Source: Sindora glabra
Lineage: Eukaryota > Streptophyta > Magnoliopsida > Fabales > Fabaceae
Length of the DNA: 64,000 nucleotides
Direction of reading: 5' to 3'
NCBI GenBank assembly: GCA_020226215.1
Contig: CM035225.1
Span: 10,737,868-10,801,867, forward strand
A program made the position numbers and the translations under genes. Below, piece by piece: positions 47,200 through 59,056 of the stretch (its first letter is position 1; every line of letters starts with the position of its first letter). The notes under the pieces are model-generated. The model saw only the letters and a list, made by a program, of their open reading frames with translations. It did not search any database and was not told the DNA's origin.

Positions 47200-47965
47200 T
47201 GTAATATCCTCAATTTAAAATTATGAGATTTGTGGATAAATTATTCATTTGGATAATATTGGTTTTAAATTTATTTTTTGAATTAAAAGACTTTAAAATA
47301 TTAAAATAATATTAATGATAATTTTTGAAATATATTTATTATTATGGTGATTAATAATTTCATAATTGATTAAAATGATTTTACAAGAAAATTTTTTATA
47401 ATTTAAGAAATAATTTTTAATAAGCAAGAATGCATGGATTTATGATATAATTTGTATATATTTGATACATTATTTTGAGAATTGTGAAAGTTTAAGGTAA
47501 CTATTTTAAAATTTATCAAATTATAGAGATATATAAATATTTTTATATTGAAAAAAGGTTGAAAATAAGAAATGAGTTTTGTAGCATCTATAAAGAATCA
47601 AGACTACCTGAAGTGAAAATTTGATAGTTAGGATTAGAATCAATCTTAAAGATAGAAATTTGTTGATTTATGTAGTTTTAATTTGTTAGATGTGTATAAG
47701 TGAATTTGTATAATATTATGTGAATGTTGATTGATATTATATCTAAAAGTAAAATATGTTTTATATTTTTAGGGCATATGGCCCTTAAGAAGTATCCAAA
47801 AATAAAAAAAAAAACTTCATTTATTTTTCTTCAATATCTGAAATGAATTTTCAAGTCCCCTTGAATTTAAAATCTTTTGTTAGATAGAGAAAATAAAAAT
47901 TGTTAAGGCTTGTCAAAATCGATATCAAAATATATGTCGATCACAATCAGAAGTGGGTCAGGATA
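47200..47965 (+). repeat. Solo LTR F (gypsy-type, 766 bp)
   Basis: Starts TGTAATATCCTC and ends GGGTCAGGATA (a mutated TGACA end), with duplication GGATT at 47195-47199 and 47966-47970. It interrupts the LINE just before the RT; without it the LINE reads LKDL*GLIQKVI across the site. The start resembles E1 and E2 LTRs but it is much shorter. Confidence 0.85.
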
Positions 47966-47970
47966 GGATT

Positions 47971-49400
47971 TGTAGGGATTAATCCAAAAGGTTATTATAT
48001 AAGAAAATAAATAACTATATATCACTTTTACAAGGAAATTTGGGAAACTATAAGAGATATACTTGATTTAAAAGTACCAAGACGGATGCTTTATTTTATA
48101 AAAAGGCTTGATATGTTATTAATCCTTAGATAGCAAGAATTGTACATCATATTTTTTACTAGTGATATATGCTTAAGAAATTGAATGAGACTCATATTGC
48201 TTTAATTCCAAAAGTTAGATAGGCTAATTGCTTTAGAGATTTCAAGTCAATATGTTTATGTAATTGATTTATAAAGTCATTTTCAAGATTATTGTTAATA
48301 GAATAAGGGTGGTATTGGGAAAGCTCGTAATACCATCCTAATCGACATTTGTACCTAAGAGATGGATTATTGAGAACGATCTTGTAATCCAAGAAATAAC
48401 TTATCAATTCTCATGAAAAAAGGGCTAAAGTAGTCTTAATTGAAATAAGTATGCAAAAAGCCTATGCTCTAGCTGAATGGAACTTTATGCTTCTGATTTC
48501 AGAGTGTTTGTTTTTAATTCGATATTTATTTATTAGATTAAATAATGCATTTTCATGATTTCATTTCAATTTTTACAAAATACTAGCCTTTCTAGAATTT
48601 ATTTTCCATAATGTGGACTAAGGTAAGGGGATCCACTATCACCTTATTTTTTTATTTTACGTATTGAGGTAATTTTAAGGCTATTATTTCAAGCTAAACA
48701 ACATAAAGTGATCAGTCATGTTAATATTTCGTCTAGTAGGCCTAATATTAGTTATCTCATGTTTATTAATAACTTAATGATCTTTTCAAGAGCAACTAAG
48801 GATGGGATCTCTTAGATATGGAGTATTCTGCAAACATATGAACTATGGTTCAAATAAAAGATCGATATAGTGAAATCATTTTGTTTCTTTTCAAAAAAAC
48901 ATAAAATATAGAACTAGGGAACTATTATTAAAGATTACAGCTCTAAACTAGTTGCATAAGGATGCAAAGTATTTCAAAATTCCTCTATTTTTAACTTATT
49001 CCATGTCTAAGGAATTTGACTATTTGCTTCATAAGGTGAAAATTTGCTTTTCAAGGTGGAGGAAAAATGTGCTTCCATGGGCTAAAAGAATGACTATGAT
49101 ATCTTTAGTTATACAATAAATTTCAATCTACTCCATATTTACTTTAAAGTTTCCACAAAGCATCTATGATAAAATAAATGCAATGTGTAAAGGATTCTAA
49201 TGGCAAGTACTAGAGGGTGAAAGTCATTATTTTCGTCCCAAATCTTTGGATTCTATCTATTTGCTTAAAAGTCTGGGAAGCGTGGCATTTAAACTTTTTA
49301 AACATATTAATATGGCTTTATTAGCAAAGTTGTTTTGTAGAATTTAAGTACGTCCAGAAGCTTTATAGGTGCAATGTGTTTAAGGTAAATATTAGAAGTA
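47971..49400 (+). pseudogene. LINE reverse transcriptase remnant
   Basis: MLKKLNETHIALIPKVR (48170-48220) begins the RT. FRDFKSICLCN, then the SPN(Q)..FV block and KAYALAEWNF (48450-48485) follow. The catalytic box reads MFINNLMIF (about 48758-48785) where L1 has FADD, so both Asp codons are Asn codons. The thumb region follows with KVKICFSRWRKNVLPWAKRM (49035-49095) and FKHINMALLAKLFC (49300-49345). It would copy the LINE RNA at the nick in active relatives. Confidence 0.85.
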
Positions 49401-50890
49401 GCTACACATTTTGGATCACTCACAAGTGTTCATTGGTATAGAAAAGGGTTCTTAGTTGCAAGGAATTAATGATGAACAATATTTTTTATTTAGTGAATAA
49501 TGTTAATTCAATAAGGATTTAAAAAAAAACCCATGGGTACCTAAGACTCTTAATATTGCTCTCACATTTAAAAAGGGTGTCCAATTATTAGATAGCATGA
49601 AAGTCTATGTGTTTAATTGTCAGATAATAAAAAAGTCTATCACTTAATGTTTTAGAGGTCTCAATGGTGGACTGAGGATTTAATTAGGCAATTATTCCTA
49701 AATGAATTAGCAAACATGATTTTGCGCATAATGCCTTTAAAAACTTGAATGGATAAATTTATCTAGGTATTAATTAGTTCAAGCAAATTTTTCTATTATG
49801 TCTATAAAATAATCATTTCATATCACAATATTCACAATTAATCTACTATATTGAACCAATTGTAAAACCTTAATATAAACCCAAAATTAAATATAATTTT
49901 CTAAAGATTTGGTAATGAAGTCTTATGCACGAGAGAATGATTGAGTTAGTTAATGAATGGTAGCAATGTGCTATGCCCACTTTGTTTGATAGAGGTTGAG
50001 AATGAAATTCATTTAATGGAGTAGCGTGAAATTACTCACTAAATCTAGTTCAGATTTTGGGGCTTTAATATTGCTAGTTTTCAATCATAGATGATGCAAG
50101 CTTTTTTTACAATAATTCATTACTAGAAGCAATCATTCCTATCTAAGGCCAGGTCACAACATGCTTTGTTTCACAGTAACATTCGCTGCCACCATGTTAA
50201 GTAGAATTTGGAAGGAGTGCAATAGGGTTATACATGAAAGGAAGCCTATTAACATTAAGAGGCTATTCGGCCTTGTAAATCATGATGTAAAAGAAAAGGA
50301 CTAAATAATTAAGGATTTAGAAATGAAGGTAATTGAATCAATGGAGTCTTCTCAAGGCCATTAGAAACTTCATCTTATTGGACTTGATCATTTTATCAAG
50401 CCATTGAAGATTAATGTTGATGTAACTTAAGTTAAGGGAAAGTGATTAATAGTTGCTTTGGCAAGAAATAGTGAAGGGATTATACTTAGGCTTTGGTATG
50501 AAAATTAAGAGTGTTCTTTGATGCTAAATGTTGAATTACTAACAATTCACAAAGGTATATTAGTGGTAAACAACTTTTGTCATTAGCATGTTCAAGTAAA
50601 AAGTGATTCCAATGTTATTGTCATTATGCTTCTCAGAATATTTGCTTGCCTATTAAAGGGTTTGGCTGTTTTTAAGTCTATTAAGAGTTTATTGAATAAT
50701 GTTTCTAATGTCACTATTAACTGATGTCCTTGAACTTGTAATGAGGTGGCTCATTAGCAAAAAAATAAGTTGCAACTGCTACTAGAAATGAATTAGGTAG
50801 TTTATCTCAAGTTTTATCTATTATTAAGGTCATTGTGATTTATGAAGTTACCCGCATTATGAATTAATAAAGGTTTATTTTAAAGCAAAG
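49401..50890 (+). pseudogene. LINE C-terminal region and RNase H-like domain remnant
   Basis: After a poorly readable zf-RVT-like region (about 49900-50060), an RNase H-like fold is suggested at 50410-50700: INVDVT, LIVALARNSEGIILRLWYEN, LNVELLTIHKGI and VKSDSNVIV, which correspond to the KLNVDGA..., RDS.G, AELLAI and ESDS motifs of plant L1 RNase H. Stops are frequent. Sequence after about 50870 is AT-rich. Confidence 0.65.
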
Positions 50891-52784
50891 AAAACCTTAA
50901 TTATATGTAATTTTTTTATCTCTAAAAATTGTTGATAATAATTATTAAATAAATTAAGCTAATTAAATTATTTTTTAATTTAATACAAATAATTATTATC
51001 TTAATAAAACAGTAGCAAATAAAAATGTTGTAATTAATATATCAAAAGTAGCGCAATGTAATTTTTAATAAATTAGATTTATTAAAAATTAGGTTAATCT
51101 ATATTTTTGCATAAAATTAATGTATTAAATAATTGATTTGCGGACTGTTAACATCTGTGTTAGGTGTTTTAACTTGCGGATAATCTCATGAATTGATAAA
51201 GAAATAACTAACTTTTAATAGAACAAATATACACTAAGAAAGATGGATTGGTTTCATAATAATTTAAAATTTTAAGCTTTAAAAATGACTCACTTTTTCA
51301 ACTTACTTTGTCCAAAATCCCTAAGAAGAAATTAGAAAGTTAGTTTAAAAGGCTAAGTAATTAATAAATAAAGATAAACAATAAAATGTATAAAATAAAA
51401 AAGTAAGGGAAAGAGGATGATTACATCGATGTATAATGGTTTGATGATCTAAAGGAAAATCAATTTCTTCAGGTTTACTACATTTTCCTATGGCCAAATC
51501 TAATATTGAGAGTTATCCGTTAGCATTTTTTTAACTTGGCAATGTCCTTTTACACTTTTCAACTAATTTTTTAAGGACTCAAGTAATAACATATTAAACA
51601 CTTGCGAATTTTCTTCTTATGACCTAACTACAAAGTGTCTATAAGTGTTTCATTCATATTCCACCCTAGTTAGTGAACCTTTTTTTAGGTAAGGATTGTC
51701 TCAAAGAAAGACTATAAGGTTATTACACTTTAAGTATAGATTTGTAAGTTTAAGCATAAGAAAGAAAATTACAAATAATAAAACTAGAGACTTCTTTTAA
51801 AGAGAAGAGAAAATGCTTGTGTTGCCCATGAAATGAACTCCTTTATTTATAATGGTAGGATGAAATTAGCCATTAGAGACCTTGCTATCAAAAAGAGCAA
51901 CTTCATCTAAAAGGCTTCCTTTCAAATCTTCTAAGCAAATTGTTTTTTCTAGAAATTTATTATCTAATCACTATTAGGTCAACAACTTTGCATATGTAAT
52001 GCTTATTCTTTCCTTTATTGTTTTGAAGTGACATTTTGGGTGTGTGCTTTGAAAGTACAATTAGCGTGCTATTTCAAAAAATAAGTTATTAAGTAAGTGT
52101 GAAGGTACATTATGAAGATGATTTATTGTAATTAAGCATTTCTTGTTATTAAAAAATGAAAATGAAAAAAAGGAAAAAAATTTTTAAAAAGAAGAAAGAA
52201 TAAAGCATAAGTGAAAAAAGGATAAAAAAAAGATTGATGAGTGTTTGAATTCAAAAAGTTAGGTGTTATGTTGAAATTGAAATTCTTCATAATATTCCTA
52301 TATTTTGTTTAAAATATTCTATTAATCTTTTTGATTATTTTGTCACACATCTTGAATTTTTCCTTTTTTTTTATTCTTCCTAGCCTTATTACAATCTTAA
52401 ATAAAATCCTTTTGATTTGTGTTTTGCATGCAATTTTGAATAGTGGATATTAAATGATAAGCAAGCTTTTGATTGTGCATTTTCATAGATTAAATTTAAG
52501 TGAGTAAACCATAATAAACACTTAAGAGTTGGAGAATTAATATATCTTGTGAGGGTTTACTAATTTGATATCATCTTTTTGAATAAAGCTATTATAGTAA
52601 TTGGTGTTTGAGTAGTTAAGATTGATTTATTCTTAAGTGTTATGTTTCTTAAGAGTTTGATTATCTTTTTACTTTTAGTTTTGAATTCTTAAAATTATTG
52701 AAAAGTTAATTTTTGATTTAATTGTTAGCTTTGAATAAAGTGTGTTTTGCTCGAAAATGTATAAATACTAAGCATGGGAAAATT
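50891..52784 (+). other. Non-coding; right part probably 3' internal region of an Athila-like element
   Basis: No frame of interest. From about 52140 to 52230 it is A/G-rich (AAAAATGAAAATGAAAAAAAGG type) and from 52500 on it leads into the polypurine tract and LTR C+. The Athila element at 5714-7543 has the same layout (A/G-rich stretch, then tract, then LTR). The left part (50891-52100) is unassigned and its junction with the LINE is not visible. Confidence 0.45.
52743..52784 (+). other. Polypurine tract before LTR C+
   Basis: GTTTTGCTCGAAAATGTATA then AATACTAAGCATGGGAAAATT immediately precedes the LTR start TGATATAAATA. It parallels the Athila tract at 5690-5713 word for word in its frame (GCTCGAGGA-like, AAGTGTGGGGGAATT-like). 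Confidence 0.6.
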
Positions 52785-54986
52785 TGATATAAATAATATT
52801 TTATACTTATTTTCCCTTATACTTAGGTTCTTTATGGTGTGATTATGGTTATTTTAATGGATTTAAGTTTATTTTGGAATAAATCATGAGTTTTGGCTTA
52901 AATAAAAAATAATAACTAACTGTAAGAATTTGATAATATTTTAGGTTTTTAACCATAGCTTGAGCTTTGGACCTTCATTTGGGTTGATCTTTATATAAAT
53001 GGAAAGATTATAAAATTATCTACAACTTTCTTGTATTATGGAAGAGCCAATTTAAACATTTGGTGGGTTAAATCTAACCTTGAAAATAATCCAATAATGT
53101 TGTCCTTATTTAGTAAACTTCACATTTTCTTATTAGTTGGCCTATAACTTGAGTTTTAGAAGCCTAAATTACAAAATTCTAGTGCCCTAAGTTAATTAAG
53201 ACCCAAAGTAACATGTTTCTAACTTTTAGAGTGAAAGTGATGTTGATTTGGAGGTAAAAAATCAACCCTAACCAAATTGATGTAAATCAAACAACTATAA
53301 ACCTATTCTAGTTTTTCGGTTATGACCTAGGAAATAGACCTTCAAATTGAGAAAAATTTAGTCCATTAATTAGTTAAAAGTCAACCCTAAGTATCTATTA
53401 CCTAGTCGAGCAAAATTAGAAGGTAAATATAATGCATAAATGCAACCAATCAGAGTAATATTATAAATTAGCAAAGAATAATTAGGAAAAAAAATAACTT
53501 TAAACCAAAAGCTTTTTCCTAGCATATTAGTAACATATAAGCCTATATTTTTGCATTCTAATATATTATCCAATTAACTTAGATTATCATTGAAACTAAA
53601 TAATTAATTTTAGCAAATTTGAACTCTTATATTTCACACCTTTATATGTTGACAATATCAATTTTTAAACTAATTTATTATGAATAAATTGATGAGATAT
53701 AAAAAAGTATGTTGTCACTTTTGCTTTGTGAGCAAGCAAAATGTTCTTGTTTAATAAAAGTATAATTATAAAAAAAGAAAAGTAATATTATAAGAATTAT
53801 ATCAAAGAGAAATACCATCTAAAGAACTTGTGAAAATCATATTAATATAGCCTTGGAAACTAAAACAATGAACTTTAATTTCCTTGTTAAAAACTTAAAA
53901 ACTTGAAATCCTAACATAAGTTAATGAGAATATAGTATGATTAAACCTGTTCACTGGTTCAATAGTCCAGTGGACAAATTAAGCTTTCCCTATTAATAAA
54001 AAGGCTTGGTCTTGCCTTTAATTTTTAAAACTCATTTCGTAAATTTAGGTCAAGCATTAATGAGATTAGGCTAATATCAAGTTATACTTAGGCTTAACTT
54101 AGGTTTTGAAAAAAAAAGGTGCAAACTATCTCATCATTCTCTATAATTCATTTTGTGCATATAAAACTATAATTTGTGATTATATCTGCAATCATCTGAA
54201 TAAGTCTTCTAATGTTGTTATGCTCTATGCTAATGTTAATGGAACTTTTCAATCAATCAAGGTCTATTTTCATTATTTTTTGTAGAGTGAAATAGAAGTT
54301 TCCTTTCTTTTCAAATACTATTCTTCCTTTGGTAATAAGGTGATAAGAGATCTAGTATAAGAATCATTGCTTATTTTTTGTGTGCTCTCCTTTCTCTAAC
54401 ATTCTACATCAATTTCTTTGTCATTACCTTTAAATAGGTATTTTATATTTTTATGGTTGGTCATTTAAGAAGCTTAAAATGGTAATTTTTCATAATTTAA
54501 GAAATAAGGAAGTGGGATAAAAGGATTTGGGTTTTATAACATTTTGTTTTAAAAAGATAAGAATAATGTAATATAAATAAAAAAGGAAAACATAGAAGGG
54601 CATAAAGTAAATATTTATGCATGGTTACTTTTTTTTTCTTAATTTTGGAATTCAATGTATATATAAAATGATGTTTGCTTTTAGGTTTATTCTGAAGTTA
54701 TTTTTAGTTTATATAGCATGTTTGAATCAATTTGATGGTTTTTGGAAAAATTTATTGGAAGTAATTAATAATATTTTTTTACTATTGAATTCATTTTGTT
54801 AGAATAATAATCTTTCTCAATAATTTTCTTTTATTCACAAGTATTTTCATTTTCATGTTATTTTGTTACGTACAGAGGTTGGCCATCAAGATATGGGTAA
54901 TGGTACTATTCCTTTGAAGATTAATCTGGCAACAAAAGTAAAAATTGTAAAATACATTAAGTCATTATAGAAACTAGCCTATTATA
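52785..54986 (+). repeat. LTR C+ (Athila-like family C)
   Basis: Begins TGATATAAATAATATT. To about 53430 it matches the reverse complement of 1331-560. Beyond that similarity fades and the remainder to 54986 is AT-rich without a recognisable feature; G2 begins at 54987. It is either the 3' LTR of an element cut by G2 or a solo LTR. The short frames at 53370-53573 and 54617-54802 are chance readings. Confidence 0.6.
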
Positions 54987-57042
54987 TGTTACATCCCATA
55001 CTATTAGGAATTAGAAAATTATTAAATAAGCTTTTATTTAAGAATTTTAGAGTGAAAATAAATTAAACTATAATATAATTGCATAAAGAAAGTGTGTGGT
55101 AATAATTTAATGAATTTGTGCCGCATCTTATACCATAGAATAAATTGATTAGAAAAGGATGAGGAGATATACTTTTCTAAAATGCCCTTACTACCATTGG
55201 TTATCTCTAAAAGCCTCATATTCCTCATTATCTTTTTCTAAAAATAACTCCTTTTCAATTTTTAATCTCCTCCCCTTTCATCTCTTTTAATATTTTCCCC
55301 CATCATTAATTAATTAACTAAGATAAGAAATTCCTAATCCTTTTCATCACAATGACTCCATGGATAAATTTACTTTTATTTCCATAAGCATATTGCCATT
55401 AATTTGGTTATATAAACATGAAGTGGTGAGTTAAAGGGAAAATTGGGCCCTAATTTGGAAAATTCCTTCTTTTGATATGTAGCAACTAAATCCGACTCCA
55501 TAATCACCTCAAGCTCTCCTCTTCCAACTAATGAGTAGCATTCTATTTAAATAATTCCTTATTTTTATAAGATTTATGTTATCTTGGCTATTTTAAGATT
55601 TTTAGAGAAACTTGGTGGATTTGTTGCATTTAGCTTAGAAATGGTGAATTTTATAATGATTTTAAGTAGGTTTACATGTTTCTCATGAGTTTTAATAATT
55701 TGATTGAGTGATTTGATGTTATGGGTGAGATTTATGATGAAAGGAAATGAGTGAATAATAAATTTCAAGCAAAATCTATAGAGATTTAAAGATGAATTAA
55801 TTCACCAATTAATTCATTGGACCTAGAAATTGTTTGTATATAGCTTGAATTGGTTAGTGAATTAATTCAATGAATTCCTCAATTGATATAATAAGGTTAA
55901 TGTTCTTTTTATATAGCCTGAATTGATTCCTTAATCAATTCACCCTATATTTTTTAAAAATTTACATATTTTATGGATTTTAATTGCATAGTAACTTTTA
56001 AATAGGTTATATAAGAGAAAAATGATATTATTATAGACTAAATAGTCTTTATATTCCATGGGAGATTAATTGAGATTGAAAATTGTTATATTTTGCTAAT
56101 GAATATGTTATAATTATGCGATGTTAATGAAATGGGGTAAACATGCTGATGTCACAATCTATGCAACAAATCCAAGTGCTTGTTTGTGAAGGAATATGGT
56201 TGACATTAGGAGGAAAAAGTTAAGTTTAAGAAGGGATAAAGATGTTTAAGAGTCCCAACGAGTATTATTTGTTTGTGTAACCCTAATAATGATATCTTTG
56301 ATATAAATTATGCTACTTTTCCAAGGCAGGTTAACTTCATGAGTAGTAAATTATCTATACTACATTTTTTATATTGTGTATGCAATTTATTTAATTATAT
56401 TATAGTAAATTTAGATGGGAGATCATTTATTACATAAGAAATTAATGCTATCATCTAACTAATATTTTATAAATTTAATTATTTAAATAGAATATTAATT
56501 ACTAAGCTCCTATACTTACTTTTTTCATAGATTATATTTTTCAAATATTCAAATTGACACTTTACCATCACCTCTATAATGGTAAATAGGGGTTAGCTTC
56601 TTTAAGACTTTCCATTATTTTGTGAGCTAGGCAACAATTAAAAAGTATAATTATTATGTAACTATAAAGATTTGTAGACTTACCAGCTTAAGTTGTGATT
56701 ATAATTACAAGGATTTAAAACTATGTTGGAATAGATTATCTAAGAAGCATTTTTTTATGGGCTTAGTTAAGCTAACTTATATTTCATCAATTTATATATC
56801 AACTAATGAAGGTATATTAGTTAGTCTAACTTCTTTTTAAGGAATAGCCCTTGTATGCTAAGACATTTCAAAGTAATAACATAAGTAAATTTACAATTTC
56901 TACTTATATTTCACTTTGATAATAGATGTAAAAATTTATTAACTTCTAGTGTATTGTTTCCTTTAGTGCTAATCTCAAGTTAGTTTGATGGAATTAGGTT
57001 TAATGATTCCATGCTAATCCTGATTGTAGGCAGGTCATGATA
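54987..57042 (+). repeat. G2 5' LTR (2056 bp)
   Basis: Starts TGTTACATCCC and ends GGTCATGATA. 54997-55960 matches 62284-63240 well (for example the block AATAAATTAAACTATAATATAA and ATTTAATGAATTTGTG). Between about 55790 and 55950 it has several AATTAATTCA(C/A) words spaced 20-60 bases apart, shared with the 3' LTR. Confidence 0.88.
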
Positions 57043-57046
57043 AAGT

Positions 57047-57058
57047 TAGTATTAAAGC
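57047..57058 (+). other. G2 primer binding site (initiator tRNA-Met type)
   Basis: TAGTATTAAAGC four bases after the LTR end; the usual site is TGGTATCAGAGC, and the differences are mostly G:C to A:T. Confidence 0.6.
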
Positions 57059-58790
57059 ATGATTTATAATTTACCTATAGGATGATAGTCCTAAGGTCGG
57101 TTAAGGTATAAATTTATATTTACTACCACCTAGGTTGTAATTGAAATTGTACTAGTGGCATGTGTGCACATAGAATCATGCACCATTAGTGCCATTTTGA
57201 TTTACTCTATGACTTTCAAAATAGTGAGTAATGGTGTTTACTATTAGGATTATTTATTGTTAATATTGGTTTTTTCTTTAAGCACCTGAGACTTTTATGA
57301 AATAGGTTATAGTGAATACAAGATGTCAATAATTCAATAAACTCAATGATATGGAATCATCTAAGGGCTCCTAGTCTCAAAGTAGTTAACATAAGGAAAG
57401 AGGAAATGATCAATATATCCTTCTTTGGGCTACAAATTTCATATAATAGGTTGTAAATCAAGTACTTGGAGCTCTCAATTAAAATCAGGGCCAAGATCAA
57501 TATAGGGATTAAAATGATTGTAGCTTAAATTAAAATATAAATAAAAAAGTGGACCAAACCCCTTACCTAAGGAAGACTTAGGAAATAAGCTATATTGTTC
57601 ATGAATTCATTAAGCTAAAATTACCTCGTTACATAGGTATAGGTCCTATTATGGAACCATACCCATTTCTTACTTAAATTAAGCATTACAAGTTGATGCT
57701 TGAATATCTTGATTAGCTGTTGATAGCTTGTCAGTTATCAAGTAGATGATATGGTACATTACTAGCTTTCTAGTGCTATAGAAAATAAAAATTCAAGCTT
57801 AGCACATTTAACTTAGGTTACTTTTCAAGAAAGTTTTATCAATCGATTCCTACTTTCTAGTGTAAGCTTAACAATTGTGAGGGAGTCTTAGGTATTTGAA
57901 GTAAAAAAGCCTCTATATTAATGAGTATGAAGCATAGTTCAATTGTTCATCCCATTATACAAGGTATTTGATTCTAATTGAAAAGGCAAAAGTAGAGATA
58001 TTTTTTCATAGTTTGAAAGATTACTACTTTAAGGGCATAAATATTAGTGATGCCATGATTTATGAATAGGTCTTAGATCAAGCATTTCAATTAGAGTTTA
58101 GAACCGAAGAAAGGAAAAACTGAGAAGCAGAAATAGGGAGTAAGAAATAAAGTCAATATAAAGCATCTAGTTCTATACATAAAGTAAAAGGAATGCCCTT
58201 TTGAAATACCCCTATAAGTGAAGGTAATAAATCATTCACAACTTTGCCATAGCCAAGAAGTGTTTCTAGTGGTTTACTAATAGTAAGGGGTCTAAGAAGT
58301 CAATGAATTCACCTTAATATCTCTTCAAGCTTTAGGAGGAGTGTATCATATAAGTGGAGCAATCTTAAAGGGGATGCAATACCAAGCATTAGGATCTATG
58401 TAACTAAAGCAGTATTATATGTTTTAAGTATGGTCAACTAGGATACAAGGTGAAGGAATGTCTAAGAAACGCTTCTAATTTTGGTGCAAATTACCTTACT
58501 CTTTAACAAAATATGCTTATAGCACACTACACTACTTTAATAGGGAATCAAGTTACTTTAATAATAACTAAGGGAAAAATATATGCAAGAGTTAAACTAA
58601 GGCTGTTTACTTTGACTTACTAAAAGGCTGAAATGTCAAATGTTATAATGTTAAGTAATTTTTAAAATGAAAAACTTGCAAGCTTGTATATTGTTTAATC
58701 TAGGTGTTATTTATTTATTTTTAAGAAGTTTATATCATTGTTAGCTAAATCCTATGGTGAGTTGCAAACTCCTTTGGTGGTAACTACCCC
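57059..58790 (+). pseudogene. gag: G2 gag remnant
   Basis: Leader to about 57700, then capsid-type sequence: VTFQESFINRFLLSSVSL (57813-57870) equals the FK..F..KFFP block, and VQLFIPLYK..KGKSRDIF (57930-58010) equals the F.RFVPHLV..E..K...F block. The zinc knuckle at 58420-58461 reads CFKYGQLGYKVKEC; the second Cys and the His are both Tyr. Many stops. Confidence 0.75.
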
Positions 58791-58792
58791 AG

Positions 58793-59056
58793 TTGGTAAA
58801 TGCTTTAATAGCTAACTCACTAATTAATGCTTATTCTATATGTATGTATGATTGTTTAATACTTATTAATTTGATCTTGCAAGACATAGTAGATTATAAT
58901 GTGATATTAGGAATAGATTGGTTATCCATATGCCCTGCCCAAAGGGATTATCTTAACAAAATTATAACCTTCTTTATAGAAAGATCCCTTTCTATTATGT
59001 TTTATCTAATATTAAGGCTTAAAGGCTCATCAAGAAGGGATATATTGGTTACTTAG
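58793..59056 (+). pseudogene. pol: G2 protease remnant (87 codons open)
   Basis: Frame reads LIANSLINAYSICMYDCLIL, then LILQDIVDYNVILGIDWLS and CPAQRDYLNKIITF. LILxDxxDYxVILGMDWL is the fixed C-terminal block of plant gypsy proteases; Asp to Asn has occurred before VILG. The active-site DSGA part would be upstream, near 58700, and is not readable. The Met at 58793 is internal. Confidence 0.85.

Larger units (their letters stand above)
45081..50890 (+). mobile_element. L1-type LINE, decayed, split by solo LTR F
   Basis: In order on the plus strand: a Gag-like ORF1 end with a zinc knuckle trace (GHNQRTC at about 45200-45225), an AP-type endonuclease (46060-46720), reverse transcriptase (47971-49380) and an RNase H-like domain (50410-50720). 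This order and the sequences fit plant L1 elements. No LTRs flank it. All frames have many stops. The end is placed near 50890, where AAAGCAAAGAAAACC may be the decayed tail. Confidence 0.82.

Noticed and set aside
55574..55768. Minus-strand 64-codon frames at 55034-55228 and 55574-55768
   Set aside because: Within the G2 5' LTR and interrupted in the matching 3' LTR.
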